DNA of 37,371 nucleotides from an uncultured Alphaproteobacteria bacterium (GTDB lineage: Bacteria; Pseudomonadota; Alphaproteobacteria; Geminicoccales; Geminicoccaceae): contig CALKJU010000066.1 of assembly GCA_937995535.1 (NCBI GenBank), positions 1 through 37,371 on the forward strand. The letters run 5' to 3'. Below are positions 1 through 7,068 of this stretch, piece after piece. The notes under the pieces are model-generated. The model was given only the letters and a program-made list of their open reading frames with translations, was not told the DNA's origin and searched no databases. The first letter of the stretch is position 1, and the number at the start of each line of letters is the position of its first letter. The position numbers and the translations under genes are program-made.

Positions 1-799
1 AGTCCGCGGCGGTCCCCAGATCAGCGTCGTCCAGCACCACGAAGGGGTTCTTGCCGCCCATCTCCAGCTGGAACTTGGCCAGGCGCCCGGCGCAGGCCGC
101 GGCGACCCGCCGTCCGGTCTCCACCGAACCGGTGAAGGTGACCGCGTCCACATCCGGGTTGGTCAGGATCTCCTCGCCCACAACCGAGCCCCGGCCCATG
201 ACCAGGTTGAAGACCCCTTCGGGCACCCCGGCCCGCTGCAGGATGTCGGCCAGGGTCCAGGCGCAGCCCGGCACCAGGTCCGCCGGCTTGAACACCACGC
301 AGTTGCCGTAGGCCAGCGCCGGCGCGACCTTCCAGGCCGGGATCGCGATCGGGAAGTTCCACGGCGTGATCAGCCCGACCACACCCACCGGCTCGCGGGT
401 GATCTCGACGCCGATGCCGGGGCGGATGGAGTCGACCACTTCGCCGGTCAACCGCACCGCCTCGCCGGCGAACCACTTGAAGATCTGCCCGGCGCGCGTG
501 ACCTCGCCCACGCCCTCGGCCAGGGTCTTGCCCTCCTCGCGCGCCAGGAGCCGCCCCAGCTCGTCCTTGCGCGCGAGCAGCTCGCTGCCGATCCGGTCGA
601 GCGCGTCGGCGCGGACCTGGGGGCTCGCCGCCCGCCAGCCCGGGAACGCCGCCTTGGCCGCGGCGATCGCTTCGGCGGCCTGCGCCGCGTCGGCGTGGGC
701 GTACTCGCCGACCACGTCGGTGGTGTCGGAGGGATTGACGTTGCATGTCGCGGTGACGCCCTCGCGCCACTCGCCGCCGATCAGGTTCTTGTGCAGCAT
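1..799 (-). CDS. Aldehyde dehydrogenase, alpha-ketoglutaric-semialdehyde type (C-terminus beyond window)
   Basis: NAD(P)+-dependent aldehyde dehydrogenase; 266 residues of a family that is usually about 480 long. Visible landmarks are PWNFP near residues 146-150 (oxyanion-hole Asn), KPAD from 171 (cofactor-binding Lys), FTGS at 222-225 and LEMGGK with the general-base Glu near 246. The catalytic Cys lies past the window edge. The N-terminal third (REEGKTLAEG, AGQIFKWFAGEA, SIRPGIGVEITREP) resembles enzymes that oxidise 2,5-dioxovalerate to 2-oxoglutarate, the last step of oxidative pentose and hexarate pathways. The nearby arabonate dehydratase and lactonase support this; substrate assignment is inference. 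The ATG at 799 gives the standard N-terminus. Family certain, substrate about 70%. Confidence 0.9.
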   Translation of the reverse strand, partial: MLHKNLIGGEWREGVTATCNVNPSDTTDVVGEYAHADAAQAAEAIAAAKAAFPGWRAASPQVRADALDRIGSELLARKDELGRLLAREEGKTLAEGVGEVTRAGQIFKWFAGEAVRLTGEVVDSIRPGIGVEITREPVGVVGLITPWNFPIAIPAWKVAPALAYGNCVVFKPADLVPGCAWTLADILQRAGVPEGVFNLVMGRGSVVGEEILTNPDVDAVTFTGSVETGRRVAAACAGRLAKFQLEMGGKNPFVVLDDADLGTAAD

Positions 800-895
800 C
801 AGCCCCCTCCCGCACCGCGATCTCGCAACGGGGCATACCGGTCCGGCCGATGAGGTTCAATTCCGTGTCTTGCCAAGGGTCGGGATCCGCGGCCG

Positions 896-1528
896 TCAGC
901 CGGCCAACAAGATCAGGCCGGTCAGCACGAGCGCGACCGTCCATAGCAGGTCGAAGTTGACCCAGCCGCGGCGCAGGATGGCGACGCCGGCCCACTCGTA
1001 GACCAGCACGGCCACGATCAGCGTGGTCGCGAGCATCGCCGCGCTGTGCACGGCCAGGGCGGCGAGCGCACCGCCGATGGTCAGCACCCCCGGCAGGGTC
1101 AGCTCGCCGTGCGCGTGGTGGCCGGTCGTCGGCAGGAGCACCGGCAGAAGCATCAGGCCCGCCCCATGCGCGGTCGCCATCACGAACGACCACAAGGCCA
1201 GCCCCCAGAAGCCCGCACGCATCCCGACCCGCACCCGGTGCCGCCCGCCGCGCCACCAATGCCACGCCGCCCAGCCGATCAGGACGAGGCCGGCGAGCCG
1301 GGCGAGCCAGCGCGGCTCGAGCACCCGCCCGAGCAGCATGGCCGCCGCGAGGACGAGGGCTATCGAGGCGGCATGGCCGAGTGCGATCGGCAGGAGCGAC
1401 GCCCACACCACCCGCCGGCTGCCGCGGTGCAGGCCGAGCGCCACCGCGAACAGCCAGCCCATCGCCGGGTTGACGCCATGATAGACGCCGAGCCCGGCGA
1501 GCGCCGCCCAGGCCCAGGCGCCGCTCAT
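896..1528 (-). CDS. Small polytopic membrane protein with intramembrane histidines
   Basis: A 210-residue hydrophobic protein with about six membrane segments. Histidines recur inside or at the ends of helices: HGVNPAMGW at 17-25, ALGHA around His52, ATAHGAG around His121 and His161, plus a His-rich loop GHHAHG at 136-141. This layout is reminiscent of small metal or ion transporters such as NicO or TauE types, but the diagnostic NicO motif is absent, so no function is assigned. It starts 37 bp after the stop of the methanethiol-oxidase-type gene on the same strand, so the two are probably cotranscribed. I recall similar proteins in other alphaproteobacteria only as hypothetical membrane proteins. 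Confidence 0.85.
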   Translation of the reverse strand: MSGAWAWAALAGLGVYHGVNPAMGWLFAVALGLHRGSRRVVWASLLPIALGHAASIALVLAAAMLLGRVLEPRWLARLAGLVLIGWAAWHWWRGGRHRVRVGMRAGFWGLALWSFVMATAHGAGLMLLPVLLPTTGHHAHGELTLPGVLTIGGALAALAVHSAAMLATTLIVAVLVYEWAGVAILRRGWVNFDLLWTVALVLTGLILLAG

Positions 1529-1565
1529 GCCGACCGCGACGCGGCGCCCGGGGCGCGCTCAAGGA

Positions 1566-2957
1566 CTACGGGTAGCAGTACGAGTCCGACGAGGCGTCGC
1601 CGCCCTGCAGCCGCACCTGGTGCGGGCGCAGCCCGCCCGGCCAGTCGACGAAGAATCGCTTGTCGAGCGCGATCCCGCCGCCCTCTGCGGCGTCGACCTT
1701 GACCATCCAGCCCTGGACGCCGTCCGGGTAGAACTGCTCGTCGATCGCGCCATAGAGCGAGTTGGTGAAGTAGACCCGCCTGCCGTCGCGGCTGACCTCG
1801 ACCATCTGCGGCCCGCCGTTGAGCGGACGGTCCGGCGCCGCGGGATGCGCCGCGCGGGACACGATCCCGCCGATCCGCAGCTTGCCGGTGAGCTTCGGGT
1901 TGAACGGATCGCTGACGTCGTACTGTTGCAGGTCGCCCGTGCCCCAGCAGGAGACGTAGAGATACTTGTCGTCGACCGACAGGTCGATGTCGGTGACCAG
2001 CGGCGGCACCGCCTTGAAGCCCTTGAGCAGCGGCGGGAGATCCTCCTCCGCGGCCGGCTCGGCCGGGATGGTGACGACCTTGCGCACCGCCCAGCGATCG
2101 CCGTCGCGGTACCAGACCCAGATCGACGATGAAAGGTCCTCGAGAGACAGCACGCAGTTGACGAAGCCGTAGGCCTTGGTCGGGTCGTGTGCCGGACGCA
2201 GCTCGAAGACGAGCTGCTGCTTGTCGCCGAAGTCGATCTCCTGAAGCTGCTTGCGCTTGTGCAGGTCCCAGAAGTGCAGCCGCCGACCGTACTTGGCACC
2301 GAGGATCAGGTCCGGGACCAGCCCGTCCTCGAACATGTCGGGCGTGCCCCACTCGCTGGTCACCAGCGTGTCATGGCCGAGATGCCACCAGAAATCATAG
2401 CCGAACCGCTGCGACCCGCGGTCGACCTCCCACCGCCCGCGCACCTCGAAGCTCTCGTGGTCGATCAGGAATACGCCGCCCGGCGCCTTGCCCTCGGCGT
2501 CGCCCAGCGCGCTCACATAGATCCCGCTCGGGCCGCAATGCACCGTGTGCGGTCGCGAGTAGCCGGCCCGCTCGGCGATCTCCGCTGCGGTGATCGTCTT
2601 GACCAGTTTCGGCCGCCGCGGGTCCGGCTTGACGTCCATGATGTGGATGTTCGACGAGCGCAGCCCCGGCACGACCAGGTAGCGGCGCTCGACATGCGGG
2701 TGCGGCAGGTTCGGGCACAGGCAGGAGCTGCAGGCGTTCCAGCCGAAATGATGCAGCTCGTCGCCGACCAGGGTCTCGGTCTGGCCGAGGATCTGCCCAT
2801 AGGTGCGCGAGCCGGGGTCTACGTCGACCGAGGCCAGCGCGTCCTTCTTCTTGCGCTTCGGGTCGAACGCCACGACGTAGGCGAGCTTCTCCGCCGGCGC
2901 CTTGGCTGCCAGCCGCGGTGATGGATAGAACGACGGATCCGGCATCATCCGGGCCAT
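1566..2957 (-). CDS. Selenium-binding protein 56 family, probable methanethiol oxidase
   Basis: 463 residues, the full length of the SBP56/SELENBP1 family, whose characterised members oxidise methanethiol to formaldehyde, H2S and H2O2 with a copper centre. Visible family signatures: HHFGWNACSSC (CSSC at 76-79), RPHTVHCGPSG (His137, His140), WWHLGHD (His192, His195) and the terminal PHQVRLQGGD (His446). Two oddities: there is no signal peptide, whereas the characterised bacterial enzyme is, as far as I recall, periplasmic; and the C-terminal motif usually written GGDC-[ST]-SD reads GGDASSD, so that conserved Cys is Ala455. The ATG at 2957 is preceded by a good GGGGAGG ribosome site. Family very sure; enzymatic activity inferred. 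Confidence 0.93.
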   Translation of the reverse strand: MARMMPDPSFYPSPRLAAKAPAEKLAYVVAFDPKRKKKDALASVDVDPGSRTYGQILGQTETLVGDELHHFGWNACSSCLCPNLPHPHVERRYLVVPGLRSSNIHIMDVKPDPRRPKLVKTITAAEIAERAGYSRPHTVHCGPSGIYVSALGDAEGKAPGGVFLIDHESFEVRGRWEVDRGSQRFGYDFWWHLGHDTLVTSEWGTPDMFEDGLVPDLILGAKYGRRLHFWDLHKRKQLQEIDFGDKQQLVFELRPAHDPTKAYGFVNCVLSLEDLSSSIWVWYRDGDRWAVRKVVTIPAEPAAEEDLPPLLKGFKAVPPLVTDIDLSVDDKYLYVSCWGTGDLQQYDVSDPFNPKLTGKLRIGGIVSRAAHPAAPDRPLNGGPQMVEVSRDGRRVYFTNSLYGAIDEQFYPDGVQGWMVKVDAAEGGGIALDKRFFVDWPGGLRPHQVRLQGGDASSDSYCYP

Positions 2958-3336
2958 GTCCTGCCTCCCCTGACTGTGGCGTGATCCGGGAGCCTTGCAC
3001 GACCGCCGCCGCGCGGCAACCGGGTGCCGTGCGCGACCTCGCCGCCGGCCGCCTCGCCCCGGTCGACGGCTGGATGTCGGTGGAGCTAAAGCGACGGCTG
3101 GCGGAGCTGGAGGGTTCCACGACGGAGTGATCCGCGCCTCCCGCGATGGGCGCCGCGCAATCATCGGGCTCAACTCCTTGCCCATCGACACCAAGCGACG
3201 GCCGACCCTCACCCCGGCCCTCTCCCGCCGGCGGGAAAGGGAGCCCGCGCCCCTTCCCGCTCGGCCCGCCTCCTCCACCATCCGCCAGATTGCCCGAAGA
3301 TCGTGAACGCCCGGTGAAGCGCAGCCCCAGAAAGGA
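2958..3336. other. Intergenic region, 379 bp
   Basis: This gap lies between the dehydratase stop and the start of the SBP56 gene, both on the minus strand. It must carry the SBP56 promoter. The side next to the dehydratase contains one palindromic repeat (3218-3241). A short plus-strand reading frame ending at 3130 looks faintly protein-like but has no ribosome site or recognisable family. I see no RNA gene or further element. Confidence 0.6.
3218..3241. repeat. Intergenic palindrome, REP/terminator-like
   Basis: Twelve bases, CCCTCTCCCGCC, are followed directly by their near-perfect inverse, GGCGGGAAAGGG, with one mismatch and no loop. The preceding bases (ACCCTCACCCCGG) belong to the same pattern. 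Very similar C-rich/G-rich palindromes are dispersed between genes in many high-GC proteobacteria; a related one lies at 27816-27845. It sits about 100 bp beyond the dehydratase stop and could end that transcript. Confidence 0.6.
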
Positions 3337-5067
3337 TCAGTGAATGGCCGGCTCGGGCAGGGGCTCGGTGCCGAGGAGGAAGTCGAAGTCGCAGCCGTCC
3401 GGGGCCTGGCTGATATGCGCGGTGAACAGCCGTGCATAGCTGCGCGGCGGCGGCGCCGGCGGGCGCCAGGCGGCGCGGCGGCGCGCCAGCTCGTCCTCGG
3501 CGACGTGGAGCTGCAGGCGGCGCGCAGGGACGTCGACCTCGATCAGGTCACCGGTGCGGACCAGCGCCAAGGGCCCGCCGAGGGCGGCCTCGGGCGCGAC
3601 GTGCAGCACGCAGGCGCCGTAGGAGGTGCCGCTCATCCGCGCGTCCGAGACGCGCATCATGTCGCGCACCCCCGCCTTGAGCAGCTTTCTCGGCACCGGC
3701 AGCATGCCCCATTCGGGCATGCCCGGGCCGCCGATCGGCCCGGCGTTCTTCAGCACCAGCACATGGTCGGGGGTGACCTCGAGATCGTCGCGGTCGATCG
3801 CGGCGGCCATCGCGTCGTAGTCGTCGAAGGCGAGCGCCGGCCCGGTGTGGCGGAGCAGCCGCGGATCGGCCGCCGACGGCTTGATCACCGCCCCGTCGGG
3901 GGCGAGGTTGCCCTTGAGGATGGCACAGGCGGGCTCGCTCGAGACCGGCCGGTCGAGCGGGCGGATCACCTCCTCGTCGAAGATCCGCGCGTCGCCGATC
4001 GTCTCGCCCAGCGTGCGGCCTGTCACGGTGAGGCAGCCGAGGTCGAGCAGCGGCTGGAGCCGCTTGAGCAGCGCCGTCATGCCCCCGGCGTAGAAGAAGT
4101 CCTCCATGAGATACTGCCCGGACGGGCGGACATTGCCGAGCACCGGGACCTCGCGGGCGAGTGCGTCGAAGCGGTCGAGGGTGAGCGGCACGCCGGCGCG
4201 CCGCGCCATCGCGACCAGGTGGATCATCGCGTTGGTCGAGCCGCCCATCGCCATGTGCGCCTTGATCGCGTTGTCGAACGAGGCCGGCGCGAGGAGCGCC
4301 CTCGGTGTCAGGTCCTCCCAGACCATCTCGACGATCCGCCGGCCGGAGGTGGCGCACATCCGCGGGTGGCCGGCATCCGCGGCCGGGATCGAGGAGGCGC
4401 CGGGCAACGAGAAGCCGAGCGTCTCGGCGATCCCGGTCATCGTCGAGGCGGTGCCCATCGTCATGCAGGTGCCGATCGAGCGGGCGATGCCGGACTCGAT
4501 CCCGGCCCAGTCCTCCTCGGTGATCGTGCCGGCCTTGAGCTCGGCCCAGTACTTCCAGACGTCGGAGCCGGAGCCGAGCACCTTGCCCTGCCAGTTGCCG
4601 CGCAGCATCGGCCCGGCGGGGACGAAGATCGCCGGCAGGCCCATCGAGATCGCGGCCATGATCAGCGCCGGGGTGGTCTTGTCGCAGCCGCCCATCAGCA
4701 CCGCCCCGTCGATCGGGTGCGAGCGCAGCAGTTCCTCGGCCTCCATGGCGAGGAAGTTGCGGTAGAGCATGGTCGACGGCTTGACGAACATCTCCGACAG
4801 CGACATCGCCGGCAGCTCGACCGGGAAGCCGCCCGCCTGCCAGACCCCGCGCTTGACGTCCTCGACCCGCTCCTTGAGGTGGACGTGGCATTGCTGCAGG
4901 TCGGACCAGGTGTTGACGATCCCGATCACCGGCTTGCCGGCATAGTCCTCGGCCGCGTAGCCCATCTGCTTCATGCGCGAGCGGTGGCCGAAGGCGCGCA
5001 GGTCCTGGACCCCGAGCCAGCGATGGCTGCGCAGCTCGTCCGGCCGCCGCCGTGCCTTGCCGGTCAT
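3337..5067 (-). CDS. IlvD/Edd family dehydratase, probable L-arabonate dehydratase
   Basis: A 576-residue sugar-acid dehydratase. The three cysteines that hold the [2Fe-2S] cluster in characterised pentonate dehydratases are present in QQCHVHL (Cys60), GGCDKTTPA (Cys128, followed by Lys130) and GTCMTMGT (Cys201). The active-site segment DARMSGTSYGACV is intact near residues 477-489. Length and motifs fit arabonate/xylonate dehydratases better than dihydroxy-acid dehydratase IlvD. It would convert L-arabonate (or a related pentonate) to 2-keto-3-deoxypentonate. It is divergent, with an 83-bp spacer, from an SMP-30 lactonase that could supply its substrate. Family sure; exact sugar acid inferred. 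Confidence 0.92.
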   Translation of the reverse strand: MTGKARRRPDELRSHRWLGVQDLRAFGHRSRMKQMGYAAEDYAGKPVIGIVNTWSDLQQCHVHLKERVEDVKRGVWQAGGFPVELPAMSLSEMFVKPSTMLYRNFLAMEAEELLRSHPIDGAVLMGGCDKTTPALIMAAISMGLPAIFVPAGPMLRGNWQGKVLGSGSDVWKYWAELKAGTITEEDWAGIESGIARSIGTCMTMGTASTMTGIAETLGFSLPGASSIPAADAGHPRMCATSGRRIVEMVWEDLTPRALLAPASFDNAIKAHMAMGGSTNAMIHLVAMARRAGVPLTLDRFDALAREVPVLGNVRPSGQYLMEDFFYAGGMTALLKRLQPLLDLGCLTVTGRTLGETIGDARIFDEEVIRPLDRPVSSEPACAILKGNLAPDGAVIKPSAADPRLLRHTGPALAFDDYDAMAAAIDRDDLEVTPDHVLVLKNAGPIGGPGMPEWGMLPVPRKLLKAGVRDMMRVSDARMSGTSYGACVLHVAPEAALGGPLALVRTGDLIEVDVPARRLQLHVAEDELARRRAAWRPPAPPPRSYARLFTAHISQAPDGCDFDFLLGTEPLPEPAIH

Positions 5068-5150
5068 GGCCCCTCCCCGCTACTGATCCGCGGCCGGACG
5101 CTAGGGGCCGGTGCTTTGGCGCGCAAGCGCCGGACCAGGGAGGAGCAGGC
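5068..5150. promoter_or_regulatory. Divergent promoter region, dehydratase / lactonase
   Basis: This 83-bp spacer must hold both start regions. It contains a small hairpin at 5118-5131, GGCGC-GCAA-GCGCC, whose loop is a GNRA tetraloop, just upstream of the lactonase ribosome site AGGGAGGAG. No convincing -35/-10 pair stands out. Shared control of the two genes is inferred from the divergent layout. Confidence 0.5.
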
Positions 5151-6104
5151 ATGGCCGAGGTCGGCAATCCGGCGGATCTGATCGCCAACCCCTATCAGGT
5201 GATCGAGCCGGCGTTCCGCGACCTGATCAGCGGCGTGGCCCGGCTCGTCCGTTTGTGGACCGGTGCGGCCTGGGCCGAGGGGCCGGTCTGGTTCCGCGAC
5301 GGCGACTTCCTCCTCTTCTCCGACATCCCGAACAACCGGATGCTGCGCTTCGTCCCGGACCATACGGGCCTCGGCGGGACGGTCAGCGTGTTCCGCCAGC
5401 CCTCCAACAATACCAACGGGCACACCCGCGACCTCGAGGGCCGGCTGGTCTCCTGCGAGCATGGCGCCCGGCGCGTCACGCGCACCGAGCATGACGGGCG
5501 GATCACCGTCCTGGTCGACCGCTACAAGGGCAAGCGGCTCAACTCGCCGAACGACGTCGTCGTCAAGTCCGACGGCACGGTCTGGTTCACCGACCCGCCC
5601 TACGGGATCATGACCGACCTCGAGGGCTGGCAGGGCGAACAGGAATATGGCGGCTGCTACGTCTTCTGCTTCGACCCGAAGAAGGACGAGCTGCGCGTCG
5701 TCGCCGACGACTTCGTCAAGCCGAACGGCATCGCCTTCAGCCCGGACGAGAGCATCCTCTACGTCGCCGACACGGCGGCCAGCCACGACCCGGACGGCCC
5801 GCGCCACATCCGCGCCTTCGACGTGACCGACAGCGGCAAGCTCAAGCGCTCGCGGGTCTTCGCCACCTGCGATGCCGGGTTGTTCGACGGCTTCCGGCTC
5901 GACACCGCCGGCCGGGTCTGGACCAGCGCCGGCGACGGCGTGCACTGCTTCGCGCCGGACGGCACGCTGCTCGGCAAGATCCTCGTGCCCGAGGTCGTGG
6001 CCAACGTCTGCTTCGGCGGGCTCAAGAAGAACCGCCTCTACATCTGCGGCACGACCAGCCTCTATGCCATCTACACCCACGTCAACGGCGCCTTGCGGCC
6101 GTGA
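5151..6104 (+). CDS. SMP-30/gluconolactonase family sugar lactonase
   Basis: A 317-residue six-bladed beta-propeller lactonase that hydrolyses an aldonolactone to the open acid. Metal-binding positions of the SMP-30 family are visible: Glu43 in WAEGPVWF, Asn192 in KPNGIAFSPDE and Asp246 in FDGFRLDTAGR; Asn134 in LNSPNDVVV is the usual substrate-side Asn. There is no signal peptide, so it is cytoplasmic. The ATG at 5151 follows AGGGAGGAGCAGGC. Next to the arabonate-type dehydratase it probably opens L-arabinono-1,4-lactone or a similar lactone; the substrate is inference. The stop codon lies inside the -35 region of the following tRNA gene. Confidence 0.92.
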   Translation: MAEVGNPADLIANPYQVIEPAFRDLISGVARLVRLWTGAAWAEGPVWFRDGDFLLFSDIPNNRMLRFVPDHTGLGGTVSVFRQPSNNTNGHTRDLEGRLVSCEHGARRVTRTEHDGRITVLVDRYKGKRLNSPNDVVVKSDGTVWFTDPPYGIMTDLEGWQGEQEYGGCYVFCFDPKKDELRVVADDFVKPNGIAFSPDESILYVADTAASHDPDGPRHIRAFDVTDSGKLKRSRVFATCDAGLFDGFRLDTAGRVWTSAGDGVHCFAPDGTLLGKILVPEVVANVCFGGLKKNRLYICGTTSLYAIYTHVNGALRP

Positions 6105-6129
6105 CGCCGGCGGCCGCGCGCCTTATAAC
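6101..6129 (+). promoter_or_regulatory. Sigma-70-type promoter of the tRNA-Arg gene
   Basis: GTGACG (6101-6106, five of six matches to TTGACG-type -35 boxes) and TATAAC (6124-6129, five of six to TATAAT) are separated by exactly 17 bp. They end 11 bp before the mature tRNA. The -35 box contains the stop codon of the lactonase gene. Confidence 0.65.
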
Positions 6130-6140
6130 CGGTTTCGCCA

Positions 6141-6217
6141 CCGCCCGTAGCTCAGCCGGATAGAGCATCCGCCTTCTAAGCGGAGGGTCGCAGGTTCGAA
6201 TCCTGCCGGGCGGGCCA
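6141..6217 (+). tRNA. tRNA-Arg (anticodon TCT)
   Basis: A complete cloverleaf can be drawn. Acceptor stem CCGCCCG pairs with CGGGCGG; the D stem is GCTC/GAGC; the anticodon stem TCCGC/GCGGA encloses loop CTTCTAA with anticodon TCT at 6175-6177; the T stem GCAGG/CCTGC encloses TTCGAAT. The discriminator base is G and the CCA end is encoded (6215-6217). It reads AGA, a rare codon in such GC-rich DNA. It stands alone between the lactonase gene and a convergent protein gene. Confidence 0.97.
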
Positions 6218-6221
6218 ACGC

Positions 6222-7013
6222 TCAGCCGCCCCCTTCCCATTGCCGGCGCAGATGCTCGCCGATCATGCAGTCGATCCGCGGCTCGCGGCGGATCTGGGCC
6301 GGTACGACCTCGGGCGGCGCCCCGGCGATCTCCAGCACCAGCTTGCGGCGGACCGCCTCTGCCATGTGGTCCAGGTTGTGGACCGGGACGACGAACGCTC
6401 CCGGGCCACCGATCACGCAGTCCTCGTAATAGAGGTCGAGGTTGCTGATCCCGCCGAAGCCGGCCGACGGGCGCAGCATGATCGGCAGGCCGTTGATCTC
6501 GATGCCGCGGGCGAGGACCGCGTCGCGCGCCGGCAGCACCGGCGGCCCGGAATTGTTCGGGCCGTCGCCGGAGACGTCGATCACTTTGCGCAGGCCTTCG
6601 AAGCCGCTGTCGGTGAACAGCTCGGCGGAGAACAGCAGCGCCGCGGAGATCGAGGTGCCGCGCTGGCGCAGCATCGGCGCGCCGGCGAGCTCCTTGACGA
6701 AGGCTTCGGCGCTGGCGGTGCTGTCGACGAGTCGCCAGGGAACGGCCACGGTCTGCACTGTCCCACCGGCCCATTCGACCAGCGTGACGGCGATCCGCCC
6801 GAGCGGCCCCGCGGCGATCGCGTGCAGCACCTCGGGGTGGACCAGCGCCGCCATGTAGCCGGCGCGCTGCAGCTCCCGCTCCTCCATGTCCATCGACCCA
6901 GAGACGTCGACGGCGAGCACCAGCTCCAGGTCGACCGGGACGTCGGCGGCACGGGCCGGAACGGCTGGCGCGAGGATGGCGCCGATCACGAGCGCCGTGG
7001 CGATGCCTCTCAT
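6222..7013 (-). CDS. Exported DUF1194 von Willebrand A-domain protein
   Basis: 263 residues with a Sec signal peptide (hydrophobic stretch at 5-20, likely cleavage after ARA near residue 22). A von Willebrand A-like domain begins at once, with the metal-ion-dependent adhesion motif DVSGSMD at 36-42. DVSGDGPNNSG follows further along, and the IDCMIGEHLRRQWE ending is typical of DUF1194. The role of DUF1194 proteins is not established; A domains usually bind protein partners through a divalent metal. It starts 55 bp after the GH42 gene and is last in the sugar-uptake operon, but I see no functional reason for that link. The ATG at 7013 matches the signal peptide. Confidence 0.88.
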   Translation of the reverse strand: MRGIATALVIGAILAPAVPARAADVPVDLELVLAVDVSGSMDMEERELQRAGYMAALVHPEVLHAIAAGPLGRIAVTLVEWAGGTVQTVAVPWRLVDSTASAEAFVKELAGAPMLRQRGTSISAALLFSAELFTDSGFEGLRKVIDVSGDGPNNSGPPVLPARDAVLARGIEINGLPIMLRPSAGFGGISNLDLYYEDCVIGGPGAFVVPVHNLDHMAEAVRRKLVLEIAGAPPEVVPAQIRREPRIDCMIGEHLRRQWEGGG

Positions 7014-7068
7014 GGCCCCTCCCCAGCCCGACTGAGTAGGAGATGGGGCGTAGGGCGGACGGGGCCAG

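Noticed and set aside
2918..3130. Plus-strand frame ending in a short peptide-like stretch near 3073-3130
   Set aside because: No ribosome site, overlaps the SBP56 start on the other strand, no family; could be a gene scrap but cannot be supported.
3340..5181. 613-codon plus-strand frame opposite the dehydratase
   Set aside because: Antisense shadow caused by high GC; the minus strand encodes an intact dehydratase with all cluster cysteines.
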